Assembly (NCBI GenBank): GCA_023252215.1
Contig: JAHEXG010000005.1
Coordinates: 1-48,189, forward strand
Direction: 5' to 3'
Origin: Candidatus Altarchaeales archaeon
GTDB lineage: Archaea > Altiarchaeota > Altiarchaeia > IMC4 > QMZM01
Length of the DNA stretch: 48,189 nucleotides
A program made the translations under genes and the position numbers. Below the pieces are notes generated by a model. The model saw nothing but the letters and a program-made list of their open reading frames with translations. It made no database searches and was not told where the DNA came from. Below, one piece after another: positions 17,352 through 25,757 of this stretch. Each line of letters begins with the position of its first letter. Position 1 is the stretch's first letter.

Positions 17352-19265
17352 ATGGAAAAAACAAACGCAAAATCGCATTGCCTTTTTCTTGCAATCCTGC
17401 TCGTCCTATCCCTGTCCACAATCGTTTTCTCTCAGGACGCGTCCATTAAAAACACCCAGAGCCTGGTCCGCAACCTTATATGCCTTCTACTATGGGTCAT
17501 GCCCTTCATCATACTGCTATTCTTTACCGCCGGAAGCTATCTGATACTCTCCGGAAGCGCAGCCAGCAGAAACACAGGCAAGAAGATGATCAGAAATGCA
17601 TCCGTATCCTTAGTGATAATGGTTAGCCTGATGCTGTTTGTATACCTGGCTCTCCCCGGGGTGGATGTGATGGTATGTTTCGGCGCTCTGCCCGGACTAG
17701 AGAATCAGCCCCCGGTAGCCGAGGCCAGGGTAAGCTATAACCCAAGCCCTTCCGAGAAAAGCGTGGAGATAACAGTAGGCGATACGGCCTATTTCGACGC
17801 CAACCTGTCAAAGGACCCCGACGGGATCGTCGTGGAATACCTATGGGACTACGGCGACGGAAATTACTCAGAAGGCTTCTACACAGACCATGTCTACACT
17901 GCTCCTGGAGAATACTATGTGCAATTGCGGGTAAGAGACGACAGAGGAGTAATAAGCCTTCGTCCAAGCATAGTAAGAGTGATAGTAAATCCTCCTCTCC
18001 GGGTGAGTTCAGAAATACAGAGGCCGGTGTATGAGACAATTGTCACAACGACCCTGGCTCCGTATGTTACAACAACTAATGGCGAGGGAACCACATCGAC
18101 CACCTCGGCAGATTCGAGCACGTCCACCTCCTCAGGAGACACATCTTCCACGCAATCAAGTACTACAACCACTTCAACCACTACTACGACCACAACCACG
18201 ACTACCACGCTACCCGTCAACGTGCTGATAGCTGCCTTAAAGGCCAATATGAAAAAGGTGTACTCAGACGCAGAGATAACAACCCTTGAGGGCAAGATAA
18301 AAGAATACCAGACCTCGCTGAAAAACGACGGCCTGAATTCGCTGTTCCTGTACCTCGACGAGGACGCAACATCCAACATAACCGGGAGCAAAGTCACAAG
18401 TCCGGCAGACTGGAACAACGTCGACGGCATACTGGACCAGGTGACTACGAAGTTACCGATACAATATGTCCTGATAGTGGGAGGCTACGACCGATTCCCG
18501 GCAGGGAAAGTAGGCGCCTACAAGACAGACAACTACTATGCAGATAATAACAAGGATGCAGGGACTCTACCAGACGTGGCCCTTGGAAGACTGCCGGACC
18601 CCAACGGAGGAGACATGTCTCTGCTTATCACGGAATTCGACACCTACACAAAACTGCATAACTCCGGAGGATTAGCTCTGCCGCTACACGTGGGGCGGTC
18701 TCTGGGAACCGGCTATCGCACCATGTGTTTTTGGGATATGATATTCGGAAAAACATGCGCATCGGATGCGAACTGCAAAGAATCAACGACAGATTCTCCA
18801 AGCGCGGTCAGCGGCAAGGACTTCTTCTACCTCGTGCAGCACGGCAGCGCAGGACCCCCGCAGCAGTATGCGAACGCTCTTTTGCCAAGCAACCTGGCCT
18901 CTATGGACGTTTCCAATGCAGTATGGATGATGGTTCCCTGCTACGGCGGCGTGATAGACTATGCGTCGACAGCCAGCAGCATAGTTCTGAGCTACCTGAA
19001 AAAAGGAGGCGCAGTCCACATGTCAAGCACCGAGCAAAACTGCTGCTCCACGACCGGCGGCACCTGCACCAATAACATAGATAGCGGAGTAGGACTACTC
19101 TACTATAAAATAGCAAAAAAATACTCTGTTGGAACAAGGATAGGGGACGCATACAAACAAGGAAAAACCGAATTCAAAAACGAATTAGGTAACGGACCGG
19201 CCCAGGAATACTACATAAACTGCCTATACGGGGACCCGACCTTGAAGATAACTACAATGTGGTGA
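17352..19265 (+). CDS. Pilin-like module fused to PKD domain and C25 gingipain-like peptidase
   Basis: A 637-residue protein. Signal peptide (LAILLVLSLSTIVFS), then two helices flanking the loop ILSGSAASRNTGKKM at about residues 40-100, which resembles the VirB2-type hairpin of other proteins in the cluster. A PKD domain follows (ANLSKDPDGIVVEYLWDYGDG), then a long Thr/Ser linker. The C-terminal half matches the C25 caspase-like family: VLIVGGYDRFP, DVALGRLP, VQHGSAGPP with probable catalytic His497, VPCYGGVID with probable catalytic Cys530, and the family-typical end LYGDPTLKI. Both dyad residues are in place, so it is probably an active cysteine endopeptidase held outside the membrane. It is the first gene of the plus-strand operon; substrate unknown. 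Confidence 0.85.
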   Translation: MEKTNAKSHCLFLAILLVLSLSTIVFSQDASIKNTQSLVRNLICLLLWVMPFIILLFFTAGSYLILSGSAASRNTGKKMIRNASVSLVIMVSLMLFVYLALPGVDVMVCFGALPGLENQPPVAEARVSYNPSPSEKSVEITVGDTAYFDANLSKDPDGIVVEYLWDYGDGNYSEGFYTDHVYTAPGEYYVQLRVRDDRGVISLRPSIVRVIVNPPLRVSSEIQRPVYETIVTTTLAPYVTTTNGEGTTSTTSADSSTSTSSGDTSSTQSSTTTTSTTTTTTTTTTTLPVNVLIAALKANMKKVYSDAEITTLEGKIKEYQTSLKNDGLNSLFLYLDEDATSNITGSKVTSPADWNNVDGILDQVTTKLPIQYVLIVGGYDRFPAGKVGAYKTDNYYADNNKDAGTLPDVALGRLPDPNGGDMSLLITEFDTYTKLHNSGGLALPLHVGRSLGTGYRTMCFWDMIFGKTCASDANCKESTTDSPSAVSGKDFFYLVQHGSAGPPQQYANALLPSNLASMDVSNAVWMMVPCYGGVIDYASTASSIVLSYLKKGGAVHMSSTEQNCCSTTGGTCTNNIDSGVGLLYYKIAKKYSVGTRIGDAYKQGKTEFKNELGNGPAQEYYINCLYGDPTLKITTMW

Positions 19266-19272
19266 GCAAAAA

Positions 19273-20196
19273 ATGAAAGAAACATCATACATAATAAAAA
19301 ACAGGAAAGGACTCTCAAAAACAGCATACATCATCTTAGCGATCATCGTATTAGCCGCCGCAGCTATTGTTTTCTTTGTCGGCAATTCCGAATCATGCGG
19401 GAACGGAATCTGCCACGCCGAAAAAGGAGAGACTTGCAAAAGCTGCCCCCAGGACTGCGGACCCTGCCAGAAGGTCCCAGTATGCGGCGACGGATTATGC
19501 ACCGGAGCAGAGAACAACGACAACTGCCCCGCCGACTGCAAGCCGTCCACGCTATGCGGCGATGGCGTATGCGACCCCTCCGAGAACTGCCAGGACTGCT
19601 TCAAGGACTGCGCCTGCGGCAGCGGACAGTATTGCTCTCCTGCATTGAAGGCCTGCGCCCAGCGCCCCTGCGGAGACGGAAAATGCGACAGCGGCATCGG
19701 CGAGGACTGCAACACGTGTCCTGCGGATTGCAAAGAATGCAAGCCAACGCCTAAATGCGCGGATGGCGTATGCGACCCCTCCGAGAACTGCCTGGACTGT
19801 CCGCAGGACTGCAAGTGCGCCGCAGGCGAATACTGCTCGGCCGAAGAAAAGAGTTGTGTTAAGCCCGTGTGCGGGAACCAGAAATGCGAGATATACGAGA
19901 ACAGCGACAATTGCTGCATTGACTGCCCATGCGAGATATCCTATACAAAATGCAATCAGGAGACCAGGGCCTGCGAGAATCCCTCCACTGTCCTGGGCGA
20001 CGAGGAGATAAAGAAGATCGTTGCCGAGTATTACAGTAATAAATCGGCGCAGGTTGAGGATATAACCCTCAAAGAGGTGTTTGTATGGGATGGCAAAACC
20101 GGAAGAAAGACAGAGGTAAAGCTTGCGGGCCAGGACGAGTTGAAATTCCTACTGGTCACTGATGCAAAGGAGGTAATCGAGCTGCCTTTTTTCTGA
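19273..20196 (+). CDS. N-terminally anchored Cys-repeat protein
   Basis: A 307-residue protein with a basic N-terminus and one hydrophobic segment (AYIILAIIVLAAAAIVFF) that lacks a clear cleavage site, so probably an N-terminal membrane anchor. Six Cys repeats of the form CGDGVCDPSENCQDC.KDC follow, similar to those in the proteins at 10249, 22422 and 25758. The C-terminal 75 residues are Cys-free and beta-rich (YSNKSAQVEDITLKEVFVWD), ending in VIELPFF. The gene starts eight bases after the protease stop, so they are co-transcribed. Repeats of this kind are common in archaeal surface proteins but have no settled function; disulphide-rich spacer or binding module is inferred. Confidence 0.8.
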   Translation: MKETSYIIKNRKGLSKTAYIILAIIVLAAAAIVFFVGNSESCGNGICHAEKGETCKSCPQDCGPCQKVPVCGDGLCTGAENNDNCPADCKPSTLCGDGVCDPSENCQDCFKDCACGSGQYCSPALKACAQRPCGDGKCDSGIGEDCNTCPADCKECKPTPKCADGVCDPSENCLDCPQDCKCAAGEYCSAEEKSCVKPVCGNQKCEIYENSDNCCIDCPCEISYTKCNQETRACENPSTVLGDEEIKKIVAEYYSNKSAQVEDITLKEVFVWDGKTGRKTEVKLAGQDELKFLLVTDAKEVIELPFF

Positions 20197-20210
20197 GCGG
20201 CAGACACTAG

Positions 20211-20230
20211 TATAGTATATTATGTTATTT
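20211..20230 (+). promoter_or_regulatory. Possible internal promoter before the transglutaminase-like gene
   Basis: An AT-rich stretch with a TATA-like element (tatagtatat) lies about 35 bases before the ATG at 20255, in the longest gap inside the plus-strand operon. It may give separate expression of the downstream genes. Confidence 0.3.
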
Positions 20231-20254
20231 AATGATATGTTAAACGGATCGGAA

Positions 20255-22417
20255 ATGAAAAACATAGTTTCAACCCTGCTCGCACTGGCCGTGCTCTGCT
20301 TTGCGACAGCCGCAGTTTCCGCGGACACTTTCGCCGCAAATTCCACTAAGGGCATCATATACTCCCCCCAGAATTATGTGGTGAGAGACAGCGGATTCAA
20401 CGCCACATTCAAAGCCCGTGCAATGTTTGGCACCCCCTGCTTTGCCCCGCCCTACTACAGATATGGATGGTACCTGAATGGCACTCTTATAGGCTCCTTT
20501 GAAGAGTTCTCAAGGAGCCTTGAGGATTTTCCGACCGGCAACTACACGCTCACAGTAAACGTCACAGACTGCATGAACCGGACAGCTTCAGAAACTAAGG
20601 AACTCTACCTGGTGGATACGCTGAAAGTAAAGATAAACAGCATACAGGCGGGAGGAACAACTATCTATAGCATGAACTGCACAAATCCGGCATGTAACAC
20701 CAGCGCCTGCAACCCCCAAGGCAATAGAGACGCCGCAGACGATTACGCAGGCGGAAAAGAGTATTTCTACAACAGAACGGCAACGCCGGCAAGCAGCTTG
20801 CTGTATCTCACATATGACGGAAGCCTCATGTATGAAATAACACAGCCCAACATAACAGTTCTTTTCCCGGACAAATGCAACGTAAACGGATGCAGCCCCA
20901 AAAGCTTCTACACAGTGGCCTATGAGCAAAGCACCGGCGAATATTATTTTCTCATAGGCGAAGACAGTTTCATGGGCGGCATGTCAAATGTCCCGGGAAA
21001 CTGGTGCAAAAATATATGTAATGCATTCCTGGACGATTTCATCCCAATCACCTCCCAGATACTGATATGCGGAGCAGACACAATAAGCCCGCCCACAAGG
21101 CTAATCGGCACGATCAACGGCTATACCGAGATAATCGCAACCAACAGCATAAACGGCCGAAAAGTGCATTACATATTCTCAGACAACATGCAGACCTTCT
21201 TTGCCGCCAAGGGCTGGACCTATAACGGCCTGGGAGTCGACTCAGGAACTTCGAGACTAACCATCAATACCCTATGCTCTGTCAATCGACCAATGGAGCA
21301 TACCGCAGACAAATGCCTCCTGAACTTCAGCGCAACGGTTACGGGAGGGCTCCCGCCATATAACGTAAAATGGGTATCCAGCAGAGACGGAGTAATAAAC
21401 CGCTTCACTCTGGCAAGCGATCCATCCATATATGAATACATGAGCACTCCGCCGATGAGTCCACCCCTCTCCGACGGCGAACACAACCTATCTTTCTATG
21501 CCCAAGACCTACTGGGACTGTCAGCCAGCGCTACCTGGCCGCAGGCCGTAATACCCTGGTGCTGCGCCATCATGACTCCATGCCACAAATATTGGCCGGG
21601 AAGAGACGGACCAATTGTAAATACGGGCAATGAAGAGAGCAATTCATGCGACATATACGAAGTCTGCAGGCCCGAACTATGGCAGAGAGCAAGAGAAGGC
21701 ATATATTGCTGCGAAAACAACTGCACTGGAGGCTGCCTCAAAGAATGCAGGACCGCATACAATTTCAGCAAAGACATGGTGCAGTCAAACGGCATGCTCA
21801 CACCCGAAGGCGTCAAGAAATGCGCAGGCCTATACCTGATCTACGGATTCGGCCCGGGAAGAAAATACATGACAGACTACTACTTCCCGGAGATATGCTG
21901 TTTAGGCGACACATCCACCTGCTCCACCACTGGACTGGATGCAAATTGCTGCCCCGGCGATATCGGGACATGCAGCTGCAGCTACCACACTTATTCGGTG
22001 AACGCCAACTCCCTACAATGCACAGGCTATGTTTCCACCAGCGCAGAAGGCTGGAAGAGCGACATCGCAATGAACCTCAACACTTGCCTGTTCTCAGACC
22101 TCCCGGCATACGCAAGCATGGAAGTCATAAACACCGGAACATGCTGCGACTACACAAACTCGCTTACAACAATGCTGCGAATAGTAGGATACGGACCGGA
22201 CGAAGTCTACGCAGCCAGCGGCCCAGGCCACTGCTACACCCTGGTCAAATTCCCAAACTCGCCCAAATACAACATAGTCGAAGTGACCGGGAATTGGGAA
22301 ACACCCTACACCCCCTACGGCATATCCGGATACCCGGGCTACCCATATTGCAGCTACTATAACTGCCGCAACGATGCAGGCACATTTACCTGCCCCACGA
22401 ACGTATGGGGCTGCTAA
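20255..22417 (+). CDS. Secreted Cys-rich protein with transglutaminase-like core
   Basis: A 720-residue protein. The start at 20255 begins a proper signal peptide (MKNIVSTLLALAVLCFA); an upstream in-frame ATG at 20222 would place 11 extra residues before it. Two Ig-like regions follow (GNYTLTVNVTDCMNRTA; FSATVTGGLPPYNVKW), then a Cys-rich region. The C-terminal part looks like a transglutaminase core: TCCDYTNSLTTMLRIVGYG with a candidate nucleophile Cys630 or Cys631, GHCYTLVKF with His659, and IVEVTGNWE with Glu676 in the place of the usual Asp. The spacing fits the family. No C-terminal anchor is seen. It could be a protein cross-linker or a peptidase; the fold call is an inference from motif order only. 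Confidence 0.7.
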   Translation: MKNIVSTLLALAVLCFATAAVSADTFAANSTKGIIYSPQNYVVRDSGFNATFKARAMFGTPCFAPPYYRYGWYLNGTLIGSFEEFSRSLEDFPTGNYTLTVNVTDCMNRTASETKELYLVDTLKVKINSIQAGGTTIYSMNCTNPACNTSACNPQGNRDAADDYAGGKEYFYNRTATPASSLLYLTYDGSLMYEITQPNITVLFPDKCNVNGCSPKSFYTVAYEQSTGEYYFLIGEDSFMGGMSNVPGNWCKNICNAFLDDFIPITSQILICGADTISPPTRLIGTINGYTEIIATNSINGRKVHYIFSDNMQTFFAAKGWTYNGLGVDSGTSRLTINTLCSVNRPMEHTADKCLLNFSATVTGGLPPYNVKWVSSRDGVINRFTLASDPSIYEYMSTPPMSPPLSDGEHNLSFYAQDLLGLSASATWPQAVIPWCCAIMTPCHKYWPGRDGPIVNTGNEESNSCDIYEVCRPELWQRAREGIYCCENNCTGGCLKECRTAYNFSKDMVQSNGMLTPEGVKKCAGLYLIYGFGPGRKYMTDYYFPEICCLGDTSTCSTTGLDANCCPGDIGTCSCSYHTYSVNANSLQCTGYVSTSAEGWKSDIAMNLNTCLFSDLPAYASMEVINTGTCCDYTNSLTTMLRIVGYGPDEVYAASGPGHCYTLVKFPNSPKYNIVEVTGNWETPYTPYGISGYPGYPYCSYYNCRNDAGTFTCPTNVWGC

Positions 22418-22421
22418 AAAA

Positions 22422-23339
22422 ATGAAAAAGAAAATCTGGTCCATCACATTGATCCTATGCCTTGCGGCGGCAGCCTACGCGGCAAACAACACCTGCCCCG
22501 CATGCGGCGGAAATACGATAACAAATCCGGCAGGCACAATAACAGCGGAAAAAACAGCGCCGGAAAAGATAACAAAAGGAGAGACTCTGCGAGTTGTCAT
22601 AACGATAACCAACACATATCCTGTAAGTATGTCCGTCAGCCTGAAAGAATATTTCGGAGGCGCAAACGAAATAAACATGTCAGGCTTCAAGAGAAGCTCC
22701 CCGCCCGGCTCATCAGTGCCTCCATACTACAGAAAAACCGTAGACCTGCCGAAAAACTCCCAGACAATCGTATCCTACGAGATAGAACCGCTATACTACG
22801 GCCCATTCATGATACCTGAAACCAAGTTGTCAACCTCTAATGAAACGTTTTCATCCAACCCCCTGACAGTGTCTGTTGAATGCAACCAAAACAAGATATG
22901 CGAACCAAGCCTGGACGAAAACGCATTCACCTGCCCCCAGGACTGCCCGCCCGACAAACCGGACAGCCTATGCAACCCGATAAGAGACAAAATATGCGAC
23001 CCCGACTGCCCGCCTGGCGCAGACCCGGACTGCGTTACAACTACGACCACCACCCAAACCAGAGCGACCTCCACCACCCTCAAATACTACTGCGGCGACA
23101 ACCTCTGCCACTATCCGGAAGAGAATTACGGAAACTGCCCATCCGACTGCCCATCAGGATCGTCTGACGGCTACTGCGACAAAGTCAAAGACCGACGATG
23201 CGACCCCGACTGCACCGCGAAAGAAGACCCGGACTGTGCAGGCCCGGACAACACCGGCCTGATCATAGTCTTTTTATTCGTATTGGCTTTGGCGCTCATA
23301 ATCGCTTACAAAAAACGATGGCTGAAAAAAGGAGAATGA
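22422..23339 (+). CDS. Membrane-anchored Ig-like/Cys-repeat surface protein
   Basis: A 305-residue protein starting four bases after the upstream stop. Signal peptide (WSITLILCLAAAAYA), a CARDB-like beta domain (GETLRVVITITNTYPVSMSV), then two Cys repeats separated by a Thr linker; the second reads CPSGSSDGYCDKVKDRRC and is nearly that of the protein at 10249. A single helix (LIIVFLFVLALALIIAY) and a basic tail anchor it. An upstream open extension overlaps the preceding gene and is rejected. The matching protein in the divergent operon suggests the two operons each supply one copy of this anchor (inference). Confidence 0.8.
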   Translation: MKKKIWSITLILCLAAAAYAANNTCPACGGNTITNPAGTITAEKTAPEKITKGETLRVVITITNTYPVSMSVSLKEYFGGANEINMSGFKRSSPPGSSVPPYYRKTVDLPKNSQTIVSYEIEPLYYGPFMIPETKLSTSNETFSSNPLTVSVECNQNKICEPSLDENAFTCPQDCPPDKPDSLCNPIRDKICDPDCPPGADPDCVTTTTTTQTRATSTTLKYYCGDNLCHYPEENYGNCPSDCPSGSSDGYCDKVKDRRCDPDCTAKEDPDCAGPDNTGLIIVFLFVLALALIIAYKKRWLKKGE

Positions 23340-24133
23340 GGCTTATCGCAGGCGCTCTATTCCTGGTCTGCATGATATGTCTCTCCTACGGGGACGACTG
23401 CAAGGACGAATGTACTGCGCCATGCGACGCCCTGAAATGCAACATGCTGTCCTCAACTCTTGGAGGCTGCTGGTTTGACGGCGCAAGCTGCTGGAGCTGC
23501 ACCGGAAGCAACAAAGTGACAACCTGCGAACAGTACGGTAAAGGCTCATGCGAGGCGAACACCTGCGGCCTCCCCGGCAGATGCAAGTGGACCATGTCCG
23601 CCTGCATAAGCACAGCCGTCCAGTCAAACTGCAAGACAAGCGGATGCTCCATCTCATACAAGTGCATGGCCGACGGGGAATGCGCGCACTATTCGATCTC
23701 CACGCAGGACTACTGCCGGAACGTCTACACGGAACACGGTTTCGCATACGACATCGCAGATGCGGCGTCCTGCGACAAGATAGGCGAGATATGCAAGAAA
23801 ACGGACGAAAAATGCCAGGAACTATCAAACGACGCATCAACGAGCCTACAGAGACAGAGCGAATGCACGCTCCTCAAACAGATGTGCCTCCAGTGCCAGG
23901 GAGACTGCGAACTACGCAGGAGCGCAAACAGCATAGAGAACATAATATACGGCACCGCAGCAGGCCTGGCAGTCCTGCTGCTGGTAATAAACGCGATCCA
24001 GATGATGACCGCAGAGGACGCACTGGCAAGGAGCAACGCCAAAAAGGGAATGGCCTACGTAGTTCTATCCCTTCTGATAATATTAATAGCGATAAAATTC
24101 ATAGAATACGTGTGGATATCCTTCAGCACATAA
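23336..24133 (+). CDS. Stand-alone VirB2/TrbC-type pilin-like Cys-rich protein
   Basis: A 265-residue protein. The start at 23336 makes the ATGA overlap seen elsewhere in the cluster; an in-frame ATG at 23318 is possible. After a signal peptide (LIAGALFLVCMICLS) comes a Cys-rich ectodomain of about 160 residues with some 26 Cys. The last 75 residues form a two-helix hairpin: IIYGTAAGLAVLLLVINAIQ, loop MTAEDALARSNAKKG, and AYVVLSLLIILIAIKFIEYV. This matches the pattern of T4SS pilin families of Gram-positive and archaeal systems (hydrophobic helix, [MY]-x-[TS]-x-x-[ED]...A-K-K-G, hydrophobic helix). It may polymerise or be the membrane base of a pilus; this is inferred. Confidence 0.75.
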   Translation: MRLIAGALFLVCMICLSYGDDCKDECTAPCDALKCNMLSSTLGGCWFDGASCWSCTGSNKVTTCEQYGKGSCEANTCGLPGRCKWTMSACISTAVQSNCKTSGCSISYKCMADGECAHYSISTQDYCRNVYTEHGFAYDIADAASCDKIGEICKKTDEKCQELSNDASTSLQRQSECTLLKQMCLQCQGDCELRRSANSIENIIYGTAAGLAVLLLVINAIQMMTAEDALARSNAKKGMAYVVLSLLIILIAIKFIEYVWISFST

Positions 24134-24148
24134 CGCATTAAAAAAACA

Positions 24149-25729
24149 ATGAAAAAAGCGATAAATGCAATATTAATATTATCCTTTACGATAGCATTAT
24201 CCCTGCAATCCAGCGCATTCGACCCACTTCCGGCAGGATGCAAAGCCCACTGCTCGAACATAACCGACTGCCAAACATGCATGAGCGACTGCGAAGGATA
24301 CATCGGAAGCTACACAGACATAAGAACGGTCCTTGACGCCATACTAAGACGGGAAAAAGTCAGCGCCTCAACGTATGACCCGGACGCCGTAAAAAACCTG
24401 GAAAAATGCTGGTGCTCCGCCTGCTGCGAATACAAATACGGCGGAGACGCAAACCATCCCTGCATATACCCCTGCCCCTGCTCCATCAGGAATGAAACCG
24501 GCAACGCAACCACGACCACGACATTAGACAAAAAACAAAGGCCAGACCTTGCAACATCCCTGAACGAGATAACAGGTTCCGTTAACTACAGCCTATGCTA
24601 CGCCCTAAACATCCTATGGATAGTTATACCCGGGATAACGGCGCTCATAATAATGTGGGCCGGCTCAAGATACCTAACCTCAGAAGAAGACCCCATCAAG
24701 AGGATAAACGCGCGAAACATCGTAGTATACGCATTAGGCGGGCTCATATTTTCTGTTGCGGCCTGCCCGGCATTAGACTACCTGATCCTTAATACAAACA
24801 TCACCCCCTTCCAGTCGTCCTGCAAATGCTACGAGCTGATGAGTTTAAAGGCCGGAGTTACGCCAACTATGCCTTACATAGCAAATATAACCACCTCGTC
24901 TTTTGTCCAGACGACCCATGGTATTCCCACGACTATGACGACCCTAGTAAGAAACACCACGACCACTACGAAATCCACCACCACCTCGACCACTACGACC
25001 ACGCTGGGCTGCCTGGGGCCCTGCGAACAATACAAGGCGACCCACGTGCTCCCGGCAGCCTTCGACTGGCGGAACGTGAACGGCAAAAACTATATGACGG
25101 GGGTAAGAGACCAGGGGAGTTGCGGCTCATGCTGGGCGCATGCGACGCTGGGATCAATGGAGGGCACGTATAATGTTGAACAGTGCAAGCCTGCTGAGAA
25201 TAATATCGCCGAGCAGGAACTGGTCTCATGCGCCGGCAGCTACCCCAACAATCGCGGCTGCAACGGAGGCTTATATACTTCCGCTTTTATGTATATCAAA
25301 GACCAAAAGATAGTCGAAGAATCGTGTTTCCCATACAAGGCCGCCAACGTTGCATGTTCGCGCTGCGCAAGTCCGAAACTCTGGTCGATAACAAGCTGGA
25401 CCAACGTTGGCAACAACATGAACAGCGTGAAGGCATATCTGATATGTCATGGACCTATTGCTATCGCATGTACCAACTGGGCCAACACCGGTTTCGGACA
25501 CGCGATCACACTTACGGGCTACGATGACAACAGCCAGATATGCCAGAGCCACTACGGCAAAGCAGGATGTTGGATAATGAAAAACAGTTGGGGAGTGTTC
25601 ACCGGCACATCCGGAGGTATATACCATCAAGGAGGATACGGGTATATCCCCTACACAGGCTCAGTTGTAAGTGACATTGTGGGGGGATACTATTCGCCTG
25701 CTGCGCCGTCCGGAATAAAAGCGCCATGA
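24149..25729 (+). CDS. Pilin-like module fused to papain-family (C1) cysteine protease
   Basis: A 526-residue protein. Signal peptide (INAILILSFTIALSLQ), a Cys-rich N-terminal part, a short Thr linker, then a two-helix pilin-like hairpin (ALNILWIVIPGITALIIMWA, loop RYLTSEEDPIKRINARN, second helix VVYALGGLIFSVA). A Thr-rich linker leads to a complete C1A papain domain: FDWRNVNG, RDQGSCGSCWAHA with oxyanion Gln322 and nucleophile Cys328, GHAITLTGYDD with His451, and MKNSWG with Asn479. All catalytic residues are present. No long inhibitory propeptide is seen. The gene follows the pilin-like gene by 15 bases. The domain order is that of the C25 fusion at 17352, with another peptidase in the same place. 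Confidence 0.9.
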   Translation: MKKAINAILILSFTIALSLQSSAFDPLPAGCKAHCSNITDCQTCMSDCEGYIGSYTDIRTVLDAILRREKVSASTYDPDAVKNLEKCWCSACCEYKYGGDANHPCIYPCPCSIRNETGNATTTTTLDKKQRPDLATSLNEITGSVNYSLCYALNILWIVIPGITALIIMWAGSRYLTSEEDPIKRINARNIVVYALGGLIFSVAACPALDYLILNTNITPFQSSCKCYELMSLKAGVTPTMPYIANITTSSFVQTTHGIPTTMTTLVRNTTTTTKSTTTSTTTTTLGCLGPCEQYKATHVLPAAFDWRNVNGKNYMTGVRDQGSCGSCWAHATLGSMEGTYNVEQCKPAENNIAEQELVSCAGSYPNNRGCNGGLYTSAFMYIKDQKIVEESCFPYKAANVACSRCASPKLWSITSWTNVGNNMNSVKAYLICHGPIAIACTNWANTGFGHAITLTGYDDNSQICQSHYGKAGCWIMKNSWGVFTGTSGGIYHQGGYGYIPYTGSVVSDIVGGYYSPAAPSGIKAP

Positions 25730-25757
25730 TCGATTTATAACGAACATAACATACAAA

